Shown piece by piece: positions 6,553-12,510 of a stretch of 12,510 nt of DNA (position 1 is the stretch's first letter; each line of letters begins with the position of its first letter). This stretch comes from JAABYT01 sp041581935 (GTDB lineage Bacteria > Pseudomonadota > Gammaproteobacteria > HK1): the NCBI GenBank assembly GCA_041581935.1, contig JBFICP010000080.1, positions 1-12,510 of the forward strand. Direction: 5' to 3'. A model generated the notes under the pieces. The model did not search any database. It was not told the origin of the DNA and saw only the letters and a program-made list of their open reading frames with translations. Made by a program: the position numbers and the translations under genes.

Positions 6553-7355
6553 GTCGGTTGCTCCTCTGTCGTCTTTGCGGGTGGAAATGGGAAAAATTCG
6601 TTGGTCGTTTCCTGGTAGCGCCTGTAGGCGTCGCCGCGGCTCCTGATCGCCTGCCGCTCGGTGTACGGAATGCCGGTGATGCGCGTGAGGAACACGTACA
6701 TGACGGCGACACCGGCAATCGTTACCCACCACCAGTCCGAGCCGAGGCCGATGGATACGTAGGCCCACCAGTGCAGCCACTCGAAGAAATAGTTCGGATG
6801 ACGCGAGTAACGCCACAGCCCGTCCTTGCAAACCTTGCCGCGATTGCGCGGGTCGCGGCGAAATCGATTGAGCTGTCTGTCGGCGATAACCTCGCCGAGA
6901 ATGGCAGTTACCCAAATGGCGATACCCAGCCAGTCATTCCACGCGAGGGCCGGAACCGGCGACTGTGCGGCAGCCCACATCGGCAGGGCGAACATGACGC
7001 CCCACAGCGCCTGGATCTGAAAGAACGCAAACATGACGGGCTGCGTCCACCCTCCGAGGCTCTCTCGCAGGCTTCGATAACGTCCATCCTCGCTCTCCCG
7101 CAACACCCTCGAGGCCAGATAAACGCCGAGCCGCGCGCCCCAGATGCCGACGAGACTCGCAATGACGACTCCGCGCAGCGGGTCGCCCGTGCTAACACCG
7201 AGCGCGAAGTACACACCGAGCACTCCGGTGCCGAAAGCCCAGGCGACATCCACGATACCCGCATTTTTGGTAATGACCTGGGCGAGCCACAGCAACGCCA
7301 TGATGACGGCGAGAACCAGCCAACCGACCAGTAACATATGGAGGTCCGGCATCAT
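6549..7355 (-). CDS. DUF1295 integral membrane protein (steroid 5-alpha-reductase-like fold)
   Basis: 268 codons from ATG 7355; the start overlaps the DUF2878 stop by ATGA and has AGGAG five bases upstream. Several hydrophobic helices are visible, beginning at residues 7-27. The family signature near the C-terminus is GLWRYSRHPNYFFEWLHWW, which in DUF1295, isoprenylcysteine methyltransferase and sterol-reductase relatives lines the cofactor site, and it is followed by AYRRYQETTNEFFPF. Relatives reduce double bonds with NADPH or methylate lipids, but most DUF1295 members are uncharacterised. In this operon an inner-membrane lipid reductase or modifying enzyme is plausible. DUF1295 proteins recur beside cyclopropane synthase-like genes in other Proteobacteria. 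Family call is firm; reaction unknown. Confidence 0.92.
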   Translation of the reverse strand: MMPDLHMLLVGWLVLAVIMALLWLAQVITKNAGIVDVAWAFGTGVLGVYFALGVSTGDPLRGVVIASLVGIWGARLGVYLASRVLRESEDGRYRSLRESLGGWTQPVMFAFFQIQALWGVMFALPMWAAAQSPVPALAWNDWLGIAIWVTAILGEVIADRQLNRFRRDPRNRGKVCKDGLWRYSRHPNYFFEWLHWWAYVSIGLGSDWWWVTIAGVAVMYVFLTRITGIPYTERQAIRSRGDAYRRYQETTNEFFPFPPAKTTEEQPT

Positions 7356-7921
7356 CCGCACTCCTGTCGCAGCGGCGTGGCCGCGTCGGCGCCCTCGGCC
7401 AGCGCGTGGTTGCGCTCGAGGCGATAAATCGCAGCCAGTATCACCGGCATGGCAATCAGCCACTCCACCCCGACGGCGATGAGCGACGGCACGGTGTCGG
7501 TCAGCACGACGGCGCCGAGCTTCGATCCGCTCCAGTAAGCGAACGGGCCGACGATGGCGCCGAGCAGCGCGCCGAGCAGAAAGCGTCCGCGCAGCCAGCC
7601 GAGGGAGTGACGCAAGGTCGCGGCGAACCCCAGCCAGAGGGCGACCATCCACAGCGTGCTGGGCGCGCCCAGCTGTGCGTATGACGGGAAGCTCATGAAG
7701 CCACCGAGCACCAGCATCGAGTCGAGAAAGTATCCGAGCCCGCCGGCGGCGAGTAACACCTTGAGCTCGACGCCCGCCGACGACCTCGTCGCCGCGATGT
7801 GCATCGCGAGCCATACCGACACGAATATCGGCCCGAGGTAAGGCATTCCGTAAGCCGCCCCCAGAACCGAGGCGAACCAGCCGATTTGAACGGCCACCAA
7901 ATTGACCCAGGTGCGATTCAT
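7352..7921 (-). CDS. DUF2878 integral membrane protein
   Basis: 189 codons from ATG 7921, overlapping the methyltransferase stop by ATGA; AGAGGG seven bases upstream supports this ATG over the one at 7927. The protein is almost wholly hydrophobic, with about six membrane helices. Recognisable family features are QIGWFASVLGAA near residue 12, GYFLDSMLVLGG around 63-74, LWLGFAATLRHSLGWL around 95-110 and GPFAYWSGSKLGAV around 125-138. DUF2878 proteins have no established function but recur next to Cfa-type methyltransferases, DUF1365 and FAD amine-oxidase-like genes, as here. A role in lipid transport or in anchoring the enzymes at the membrane is speculation. Confidence 0.88.
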   Translation of the reverse strand: MNRTWVNLVAVQIGWFASVLGAAYGMPYLGPIFVSVWLAMHIAATRSSAGVELKVLLAAGGLGYFLDSMLVLGGFMSFPSYAQLGAPSTLWMVALWLGFAATLRHSLGWLRGRFLLGALLGAIVGPFAYWSGSKLGAVVLTDTVPSLIAVGVEWLIAMPVILAAIYRLERNHALAEGADAATPLRQECG

Positions 7922-9222
7922 GCGCATACCCTCTGTTCGACGGCCGGCGGTAGTGGCGGCAACAGGGGCGCCGCGCGGCATGCCGGCTTGTGCAGCAGCA
8001 TCTGGACGTCGCCGAGGTAGCGCTCCTCGAAGCCTGCTTCGCAATAGCAAAGGTAGTATTCCCACATTCGAATAAAGCGCTGCGAAAGCCCGAGCGCGCG
8101 CACGGCGTCCAGGCGCTCGTTGAAGCGTTCACGCCATAGCCTCAGGGTGGTCGCGTAGTGAGGACCGATATCCTCCATGTGAACCGCCTTCAATTCCGAC
8201 TTCGAGCCCATGGCAGCGAGCAACGAACCGATGGAGGGGACGCAGCTACCCGGAAATATGTACCGGCGAATGAAATCATTACTGCGCAGGTACTGCTCGT
8301 AACGCTGGTCAGGCATCGTGATGGCTTGCAAGAGCATCGCGCCGTCGTCGGTGAGCAAATCCGAGCACTTCTGGAAGTATCCGGCAAGGAATTCGTTCCC
8401 GACGGCTTCCACCATCTCGATGGAAACGAGCTTGTCGTAGCGTCCCGACAGATTTCGATAGTCTTCCAGCAGAATCTCGATGCGATCGCCGAGACCCGCA
8501 CGGTCGATTCGCTCGCGTGCAAACTCGAACTGCTCCTTAGAGATGGTCGTCGTCGTCACCCGGCACCCATAATTTTCCGCCGCATGCATCGCGAAGCTGC
8601 CCCATCCCGATCCAATCTCGAGGAGATGGTCGCCGGGAGAGATGTTCAGCTTTCGGCAGATTCGATCGAGCTTGGCTACGGACGCTTCGCGCAGTCTGGT
8701 TGACGCGTCGTCGAAGATGCCGGCGGAATAGGTCATTGTCTCGTCGAGAAAGAGCGAAAAGAAGGCGTTGCCTAGATCATAGTGCTCGTGAATGTTTCGT
8801 CGGCTGCCGGCACGCGTATTGGCGCGCAGCGCGTGCCGAAAGCGCGCGAACGCGTTGGCGATGCCTGCGAATCCCGATTCGACGCCGTCCACGATCGACA
8901 TGTTGCGCACGAACAGCCGTAACAGCCCCGTCAGGTCGCTGCACTCCCAGCGGCCGTCCATGTACGCGCGTGCGGCGCCGAGACTCCCACCGGTGGTGAA
9001 CGCGAGATAGACGCCGGGGTCGAGAATGCGAAGCACGATGCGCGTGGCGCCACCGTCCCCCACCTGCCACCGGCCCCAGGGATCCTCGACACTCAACAGC
9101 CCGCCGGTGAGGCTCATCAGACGCTTTCGAATCAATCGACGTGCCAAGTACGAAGGTCCGGTGCGCCGTGTCGGCTTTTCGTGAGCCTCTCGAACGTCGA
9201 GCGTGGGACTTCTTCCAATCAT
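7918..9222 (-). CDS. Cyclopropane-fatty-acyl-phospholipid synthase family methyltransferase
   Basis: 434 codons from ATG 9222, overlapping the DUF1365 stop by ATGA with GAGAGG seven bases upstream. An N-terminal lipid-binding domain (about 40-110) precedes the SAM-binding domain: HYDLGNAFFSLFLDETMTYS (147-166), LEIGSGWGSF (201-210), SIEMVEAVG (267-275), YIFPGSCVPS (321-330). Family enzymes add a methylene or methyl from S-adenosylmethionine across the cis double bond of phospholipid acyl chains. E. coli Cfa holds a bicarbonate ion with Cys139, Glu239, His266, Ile268 and Tyr317. Here Glu272, Ile301 and Tyr356 align, but Cys is Ala167 and His is Gln299. This argues for a subfamily whose product may be methyl-branched rather than a cyclopropane. 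The proline-rich C-terminal tail is unusual. The unsaturated chains may come from the desaturase in the same operon. Confidence 0.93.
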   Translation of the reverse strand: MIGRSPTLDVREAHEKPTRRTGPSYLARRLIRKRLMSLTGGLLSVEDPWGRWQVGDGGATRIVLRILDPGVYLAFTTGGSLGAARAYMDGRWECSDLTGLLRLFVRNMSIVDGVESGFAGIANAFARFRHALRANTRAGSRRNIHEHYDLGNAFFSLFLDETMTYSAGIFDDASTRLREASVAKLDRICRKLNISPGDHLLEIGSGWGSFAMHAAENYGCRVTTTTISKEQFEFARERIDRAGLGDRIEILLEDYRNLSGRYDKLVSIEMVEAVGNEFLAGYFQKCSDLLTDDGAMLLQAITMPDQRYEQYLRSNDFIRRYIFPGSCVPSIGSLLAAMGSKSELKAVHMEDIGPHYATTLRLWRERFNERLDAVRALGLSQRFIRMWEYYLCYCEAGFEERYLGDVQMLLHKPACRAAPLLPPLPPAVEQRVCA

Positions 9223-9992
9223 CTGCGAGCCTCTCGCGGTATGCCGTGCTTGGGGTGGGTGTAAAAAGGCACGCGTTTGCGCCACAGCAGCAACGCCTGC
9301 CAATAGATGGCCAGAATGACCCGGCCCGTCATGAAGGGATACCAGGCGAGCACGCGCGCCAGTGACCGGCCGGTTATCGGCACGGCGTCGAGGTGCATGC
9401 TGGCATCGAACGTTTTGTGGTCGGACTCGTAGCTCTCCATGTGCACGTTGAGCGACTCACCCGGCACGGAAAATTTCCACGCGTAGTCCTGCTCCATTGG
9501 CATAAAGGGCGACACGTGAAAATCCTTTTTCAATTCGAATCGAAGATGCGCGGCGTCACGTGGCTTTGACCGCGCGTCGAGAACATAGCAATGCCTTTCG
9601 CCCCAGGGCGTATTGTTGATTTCTGCGACCACCGCTTCGACTCGCGCTCCGCTCGCATCCCAGCAGTAGTAGAAGCTCACGGGGTTCATGCAGTAGCCGA
9701 AGTAGCGCAGATGCGTGAGCAACGCGATGCGGCCTTCCGGCCGTCGGCCCGTTCTCTGCTCCACCAACGCTCGCACTTCGGAATCAAGCGATCGGGCCCG
9801 ATCCCCGAGGTGATCCCGGCGATCGAACCAGGCCGGCGCCGGCCTGCTCGCAGACCAGAACCATCGCCCCTCGAACACGCGCTCGAGCTCGGACAGATCC
9901 AGATACATGAGGAACAGGCGGTAACGGAAATCGTGAGGCTTTGGCGACATGCGCCTGTGCCTGACCCAGCCCTCGTAAATTCTGCTGTTCAT
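9219..9992 (-). CDS. DUF1365 family protein
   Basis: 257 codons from ATG 9992, overlapping the FAD-protein stop by ATGA; the ribosome site is poor (TGGCGG), so translation probably relies on coupling. Family motifs are clear: HRRMSPKPHDFRYRLFLMY (12-30), LTHLRYFGYCMNPVSFYYC (91-109), EINNTPWGERHCY and KKDFHVSPFMPM in the middle, and a hydrophobic segment near the C-terminus. DUF1365 has no firmly assigned enzymatic activity but is almost always next to the FAD amine-oxidase-like protein and a Cfa-type methyltransferase. In Rhodobacter sphaeroides a comparable set belongs to the singlet-oxygen regulon. It probably acts on, or hands over, the same lipid intermediate. Confidence 0.92.
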   Translation of the reverse strand: MNSRIYEGWVRHRRMSPKPHDFRYRLFLMYLDLSELERVFEGRWFWSASRPAPAWFDRRDHLGDRARSLDSEVRALVEQRTGRRPEGRIALLTHLRYFGYCMNPVSFYYCWDASGARVEAVVAEINNTPWGERHCYVLDARSKPRDAAHLRFELKKDFHVSPFMPMEQDYAWKFSVPGESLNVHMESYESDHKTFDASMHLDAVPITGRSLARVLAWYPFMTGRVILAIYWQALLLWRKRVPFYTHPKHGIPREARR

Positions 9993-11242
9993 GCCGCCAG
10001 GCTCACGTCGAACGCGTCACACACGGCCAGCGCACTGCGCACGCCGTCCTCGTGAAAGCCGTAACCCCAGTACGCACCGCAGTAGGATATCCCCCGGCGC
10101 CGCAGCAGCGACGCGTGATTGGCCTGGGCCTGATCACGACCGGGCGTGAAAAGCGGATGCTGGTAACGTATGCGGCGTATGATGCGCGACGGCTCGATGC
10201 TCCCGGACTGATTGAGGGACACACAGTATGTTTCGCGGCTTCTGAGCCCCTGCAGCTTGTTCATGTTGTAAGTGACGGTCACCGCGTTTTCCTCCCGGCC
10301 TGGAATTCGATAGTTCCAGCTCGCCCATGCCTTACGCCGGGCCGGCAGCAAACTCGAATCGGTGTGCAGGACCGTTTCGTTGATCTGGTAGGGAAAGTGG
10401 CGGAGGAGCTCTTGCTCCTCGCTGTCGGCGTCGGCAACGAGCGCGAGGCTCTGATCCGCATGACAGGCCAGCACCACCTCGTCGAAGCGCTCCCGTCGGC
10501 CATCCGCCAGGGTGACCTCGACCCCAATCGGGACGCGCCTCACGGCGACTACGGGAGTGTTCAGATGAATGCGATGTCTGAACGGCGCGGTCAAGGGACC
10601 CACGTACGCTTGCGACCCTCCGGCTACCGTTCTCCAAGTGGGTCGTCCATTGACCCGAAGCATGCCATGATTTTTCAGAAACTCGACCACGAAGCGCATG
10701 GGAAACTGGCGAAAACGCCGCGCATCGCAGGACCACAGGGACGCGCCCAGCGGTGCCAAGTAATGCTCGACGAACGTAGCGCTGTAGCGGTGACGCTCGA
10801 CATACGACGCCACGCTCACCGTGTCGTCCAGTCCGGCCGCCAGATGAACCGGCGCGTCGCGATTGAAGCGTAGGATCTCGGCGAGCATTCGCCAGAATGT
10901 CGGCCGGATGAGATTACGTCGCTGCGCGAACAATGAGTCGAAGTTCGTGCCATTGTATTCGAAGCCGGTCTTCTCGCAGTGAACGCTGAAGCTCATGTCC
11001 GACTCACGGGATTCAACTCCGAGCTCCCGGAACAGCTTGCACAGATTCGGATAATTCACTTCGTTGAAAACGATGAATCCGGTATCGACAGCGAACGTCT
11101 TGTTCTTCTCGCTAATCCGAATCGTGTTGGTGTGGCCTCCGATATAGCTCGCCGACTCGAAAACGGTTATTTCATTGCGGCGACTGAGTATTCGTGCCGC
11201 CGTCATTCCGGCGATACCGGTACCCACAACTGCGATTTTCAT
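9989..11242 (-). CDS. FAD-dependent amine-oxidase-like oxidoreductase of fatty-acid modification clusters
   Basis: 417 codons from ATG 11242, overlapping the desaturase stop by ATGA with a good GAGGGGG site. The N-terminus is an FAD-binding Rossmann motif (VVGTGIAGMTAARIL, Gly7, Gly9, Gly12) with the ribose-binding acid in TVFES. GGHTNT and DTGFIVFNE follow, and the C-terminal FAD segment is CGAYWGYGFHEDGV. It lacks membrane helices and a signal peptide. Relatives occur with Cfa-type methyltransferases. In R. sphaeroides a similar flavin amine-oxidase-family protein (UfaD) is needed to desaturate a methylated fatty acid on the way to furan fatty acids, and in actinobacteria a FAD protein acts with a methyltransferase to make 10-methyl fatty acids. 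Whether this protein desaturates or reduces cannot be told from sequence. Confidence 0.9.
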   Translation of the reverse strand: MKIAVVGTGIAGMTAARILSRRNEITVFESASYIGGHTNTIRISEKNKTFAVDTGFIVFNEVNYPNLCKLFRELGVESRESDMSFSVHCEKTGFEYNGTNFDSLFAQRRNLIRPTFWRMLAEILRFNRDAPVHLAAGLDDTVSVASYVERHRYSATFVEHYLAPLGASLWSCDARRFRQFPMRFVVEFLKNHGMLRVNGRPTWRTVAGGSQAYVGPLTAPFRHRIHLNTPVVAVRRVPIGVEVTLADGRRERFDEVVLACHADQSLALVADADSEEQELLRHFPYQINETVLHTDSSLLPARRKAWASWNYRIPGREENAVTVTYNMNKLQGLRSRETYCVSLNQSGSIEPSRIIRRIRYQHPLFTPGRDQAQANHASLLRRRGISYCGAYWGYGFHEDGVRSALAVCDAFDVSLAA

Positions 11243-12219
11243 TTCGCTGCGCCCCCTCGACCGCCAGCGAGCACGTGCTTGGGCACGGGGCGAAGGCCAT
11301 CGATGACGCCAAGCATGCAGAGCGCCTTCAGAGCGTAATAGCTGATGTCGATCTCCCACCACCGAAATCCCTGGCGAGCAGCCACCGGATAGTAGTGGTG
11401 ATTGTTGTGCCAGCCTTCTCCCAGCGTAATGAGCGCCAGCCAGAAATTATTCCGGCTTTGATCGCTCGTCGGGAATCGCCTGCTGCCGAATCGATGTGCA
11501 ATCGAATTTATCGAATACGTCGCGTGGTAGAGCACCACTGTCGAGACCAGAAACCCCCAGACGAACATCTGTGCACCGTCGGTACCGAGCCCGGGATAGT
11601 TCGATTCCAGCACTACGCCGAGTGCGTAACAGCTCACGCCGAGAAGAAGAAATGGAATGAAGTCCCACTTCTCCAGAATCTTCAGCTCGGGATATTTGAG
11701 CCAGTCCTTGACGCGATGATGCTGTGTTTGGAAACTCCCGCGCGTCAGGAACCACAGCGTGTGACTGAACAGAACCCCTCGGTGGTCGGGTGAGTGGGGA
11801 TCGTTGGCGGTATCGGCAGTCAGATGGTGTTCCCGATGATGCGCGGCCCACCACAGCGGGCCCCTCTGGCCGGCCGTGCATCCCAGCAATGCCATGACGA
11901 ATTGCGTCATGCGTCCGGCGCGGAACGCCCTATGGGAGAAGTAGCGGTGGTAGAACGCCGTGACGAAGAACATTCGCAGCAGATACAGCGTCACGGCCAC
12001 CGTTACGGCGGCCACGCTTGCACCTACCTGCAGGACCAGCAGACACCCCAGGTGAAGGCCGACGAAAGGCACGACGCGCACCCAGTCGAGTTCCTGCTTG
12101 CCGCTCTCGCTGAGATTCGCCTGGTGACGGGCATCGTTCGTGAGCCACCACCAGAAACGCCAACCGAACCCGGGATTGGGCGTTTTGCTCAGTGTGCCGA
12201 CGGGTAGCGTGCCGCTCAT
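11239..12219 (-). CDS. Membrane acyl-CoA (delta-9-type) fatty-acid desaturase, first gene of the operon
   Basis: 326 codons from ATG 12219 with AAAGGA at the right distance upstream. The three histidine boxes of the membrane di-iron desaturases are intact: HRYFSH (91-96), HREHH (128-132) and HNNHH (271-275), with the additional conserved NSIAHRFG near 238-245. Hydrophobic helices lie before box one (about 50-85) and between boxes two and three (about 186-204 and 217-236). Enzymes of this type use oxygen and an electron donor to place a cis double bond in a saturated acyl chain, usually at position 9, in the inner membrane. There is no fused cytochrome b5 domain, so electrons must come from a separate ferredoxin or reductase. 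As the first gene it would supply the unsaturated chain the two methyltransferases need, making this an aerobic pathway. Confidence 0.95.
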   Translation of the reverse strand: MSGTLPVGTLSKTPNPGFGWRFWWWLTNDARHQANLSESGKQELDWVRVVPFVGLHLGCLLVLQVGASVAAVTVAVTLYLLRMFFVTAFYHRYFSHRAFRAGRMTQFVMALLGCTAGQRGPLWWAAHHREHHLTADTANDPHSPDHRGVLFSHTLWFLTRGSFQTQHHRVKDWLKYPELKILEKWDFIPFLLLGVSCYALGVVLESNYPGLGTDGAQMFVWGFLVSTVVLYHATYSINSIAHRFGSRRFPTSDQSRNNFWLALITLGEGWHNNHHYYPVAARQGFRWWEIDISYYALKALCMLGVIDGLRPVPKHVLAGGRGGAAK

Positions 12220-12257
12220 AGGTGTCCTTTGGTTTCTGGCGCGAACTTGCTGGGGTC

Positions 12258-12285
12258 GAAAAATACGCCACGCATGATGCGCGGC
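12258..12285 (-). terminator. Hairpin plus T-run downstream of the histidine kinase gene
   Basis: On the minus strand 12285-12267 forms an inverted repeat (GCC-CGCAT against ATGCG-GGC with one mismatch), followed two bases later by TTTTT (12263-12259). This is a plausible rho-independent terminator for the kinase transcript ending at 12344. It lies between the response-regulator-type repeats and the desaturase ATG, so if the desaturase promoter is at the repeats it would sit in or near the leader. TATTTT in the same stretch could instead be a -10 element. Confidence 0.5.
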
Positions 12286-12290
12286 CCGGG

Positions 12291-12330
12291 GTGAAGCGGG
12301 GATTCAGGCTATGTGAAAGTTGCGTGAAAG
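12291..12330 (-). promoter_or_regulatory. Direct repeats GTGAAG/GTGAAAG on an 11-base grid upstream of the desaturase operon
   Basis: On the plus strand GTGAAG begins at 12291 and GTGAAAG at 12313 and 12324, so spacings are 22 and 11 bases: the same helical face. Read toward the operon they are CTTTCAC, CTTTCAC and CTTCAC. The half-site matches the one repeated at 4278-4316. The site lies between the kinase stop (12344) and the desaturase start (12219), the expected place for an operon promoter. A good -35/-10 pair is not visible: TATTTT at 12265-12260 is 25 bases past the last half-site. Confidence 0.55.
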
Positions 12331-12343
12331 CGGGAAAGAATCG

Positions 12344-12510
12344 TCAATGTGCGGAATTTACCGCATTTCGCGGCAAATCTGTCTCGCTGCAGGATGAATC
12401 CGGAAACTCCACGACGACTCGCGTTCCGACACCGACGGTGCTGTGGAACTGAACGGGCCACCCGAACCGGTCCGAAAGGCGTTTCACGATGGTCAGCCCC
12501 ACGCCATGCC
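12344..12510 (-). CDS. Sensor histidine kinase, C-terminal end (5' part beyond window)
   Basis: The minus frame reads 54 residues to a TGA at 12346-12344 and is open to the window edge. It encodes the end of a HATPase domain: HGVGLTIVKRLSDRFGW is the G2 box that closes the ATP lid, and STVGVGTRVVVEFP is the terminal glycine-containing strand. A short non-conserved tail follows. The pattern is that of ordinary two-component kinases (HisKA plus HATPase). Its response regulator is probably encoded just outside the window. It lies 124 bases upstream of the desaturase in the same direction, separated by a candidate terminator and a candidate regulator site, so it is a likely regulator rather than a co-transcribed part of the operon. 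Confidence 0.88.
   Translation of the reverse strand, partial: HGVGLTIVKRLSDRFGWPVQFHSTVGVGTRVVVEFPDSSCSETDLPRNAVNSAH

Noticed and set aside
7919..7927. Alternative start at the ATG at 7927 for the DUF2878 protein
   Set aside because: The AGAGGG ribosome site is almost adjacent to that ATG but correctly spaced from the ATG at 7921, which also forms the same ATGA overlap as the neighbouring genes.
10052..10873. 273-codon open frame on the plus strand
   Set aside because: Antisense to the FAD-dependent protein, whose FAD motifs are intact; no ribosome site or family pattern.
12291..12330. Phosphate (Pho) box
   Set aside because: The 11-base direct-repeat layout is similar, but the half-site CTTTCAC differs from CTGTCAT at a conserved place and no phosphate-uptake gene is nearby.

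Overview
The window looks like a GC-rich gammaproteobacterial chromosome. It is densely coded, mostly on the minus strand, and carries membrane-lipid genes of a type common in marine and soil Proteobacteria. The genus cannot be fixed from the sequence. There are no rRNA, tRNA, transposase or CRISPR signatures.

Left part (1-4179). A gamma-glutamyltransferase-family gene (minus) runs off the left edge with an unbroken frame. A 236-base divergent region with several inverted and direct repeats separates it from a plus-strand gene for an unrecognised membrane-anchored helical protein. That gene converges on, and overlaps by 80 bases, a minus-strand gene for a six-helix membrane class III nucleotide cyclase with a HAMP domain. 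Just upstream of the cyclase is a tiny gene for a secreted two-cysteine peptide.

Centre and right (4335-12219). A minus-strand operon for fatty-acid and membrane-lipid modification reads in transcription order: acyl-CoA desaturase, FAD amine-oxidase-like protein, DUF1365 protein, Cfa-type methyltransferase, DUF2878 membrane protein, DUF1295 membrane protein, a second methyltransferase of the Cfa/coclaurine N-methyltransferase type, a three-helix DUF1475/DUF2834-like protein, and a secreted protein of unknown family. All six junctions among the first seven genes are 4-base ATGA stop/start overlaps. A plausible reading is that the desaturase makes a cis double bond, the methyltransferases add a carbon from S-adenosylmethionine, and the FAD enzyme oxidises or reduces the product to give a cyclopropane, mid-chain methyl-branched or furan-type lipid. 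The membrane proteins have no assigned step.

Regulation. The 3' end of a histidine kinase gene (minus) enters from the right edge directly upstream of the operon. Between kinase and desaturase, GTGAAG/GTGAAA half-sites lie at 0, 22 and 33 bases. Four near-identical half-sites (GTSAAG) with an exact 11-base period lie in front of the small secreted peptide gene, at the other end of the operon. Direct repeats at one helical turn are typical targets of OmpR/PhoB-family response regulators. The inference is that one two-component system controls both the lipid operon and the secreted peptide; this is the most interesting hypothesis in the window.
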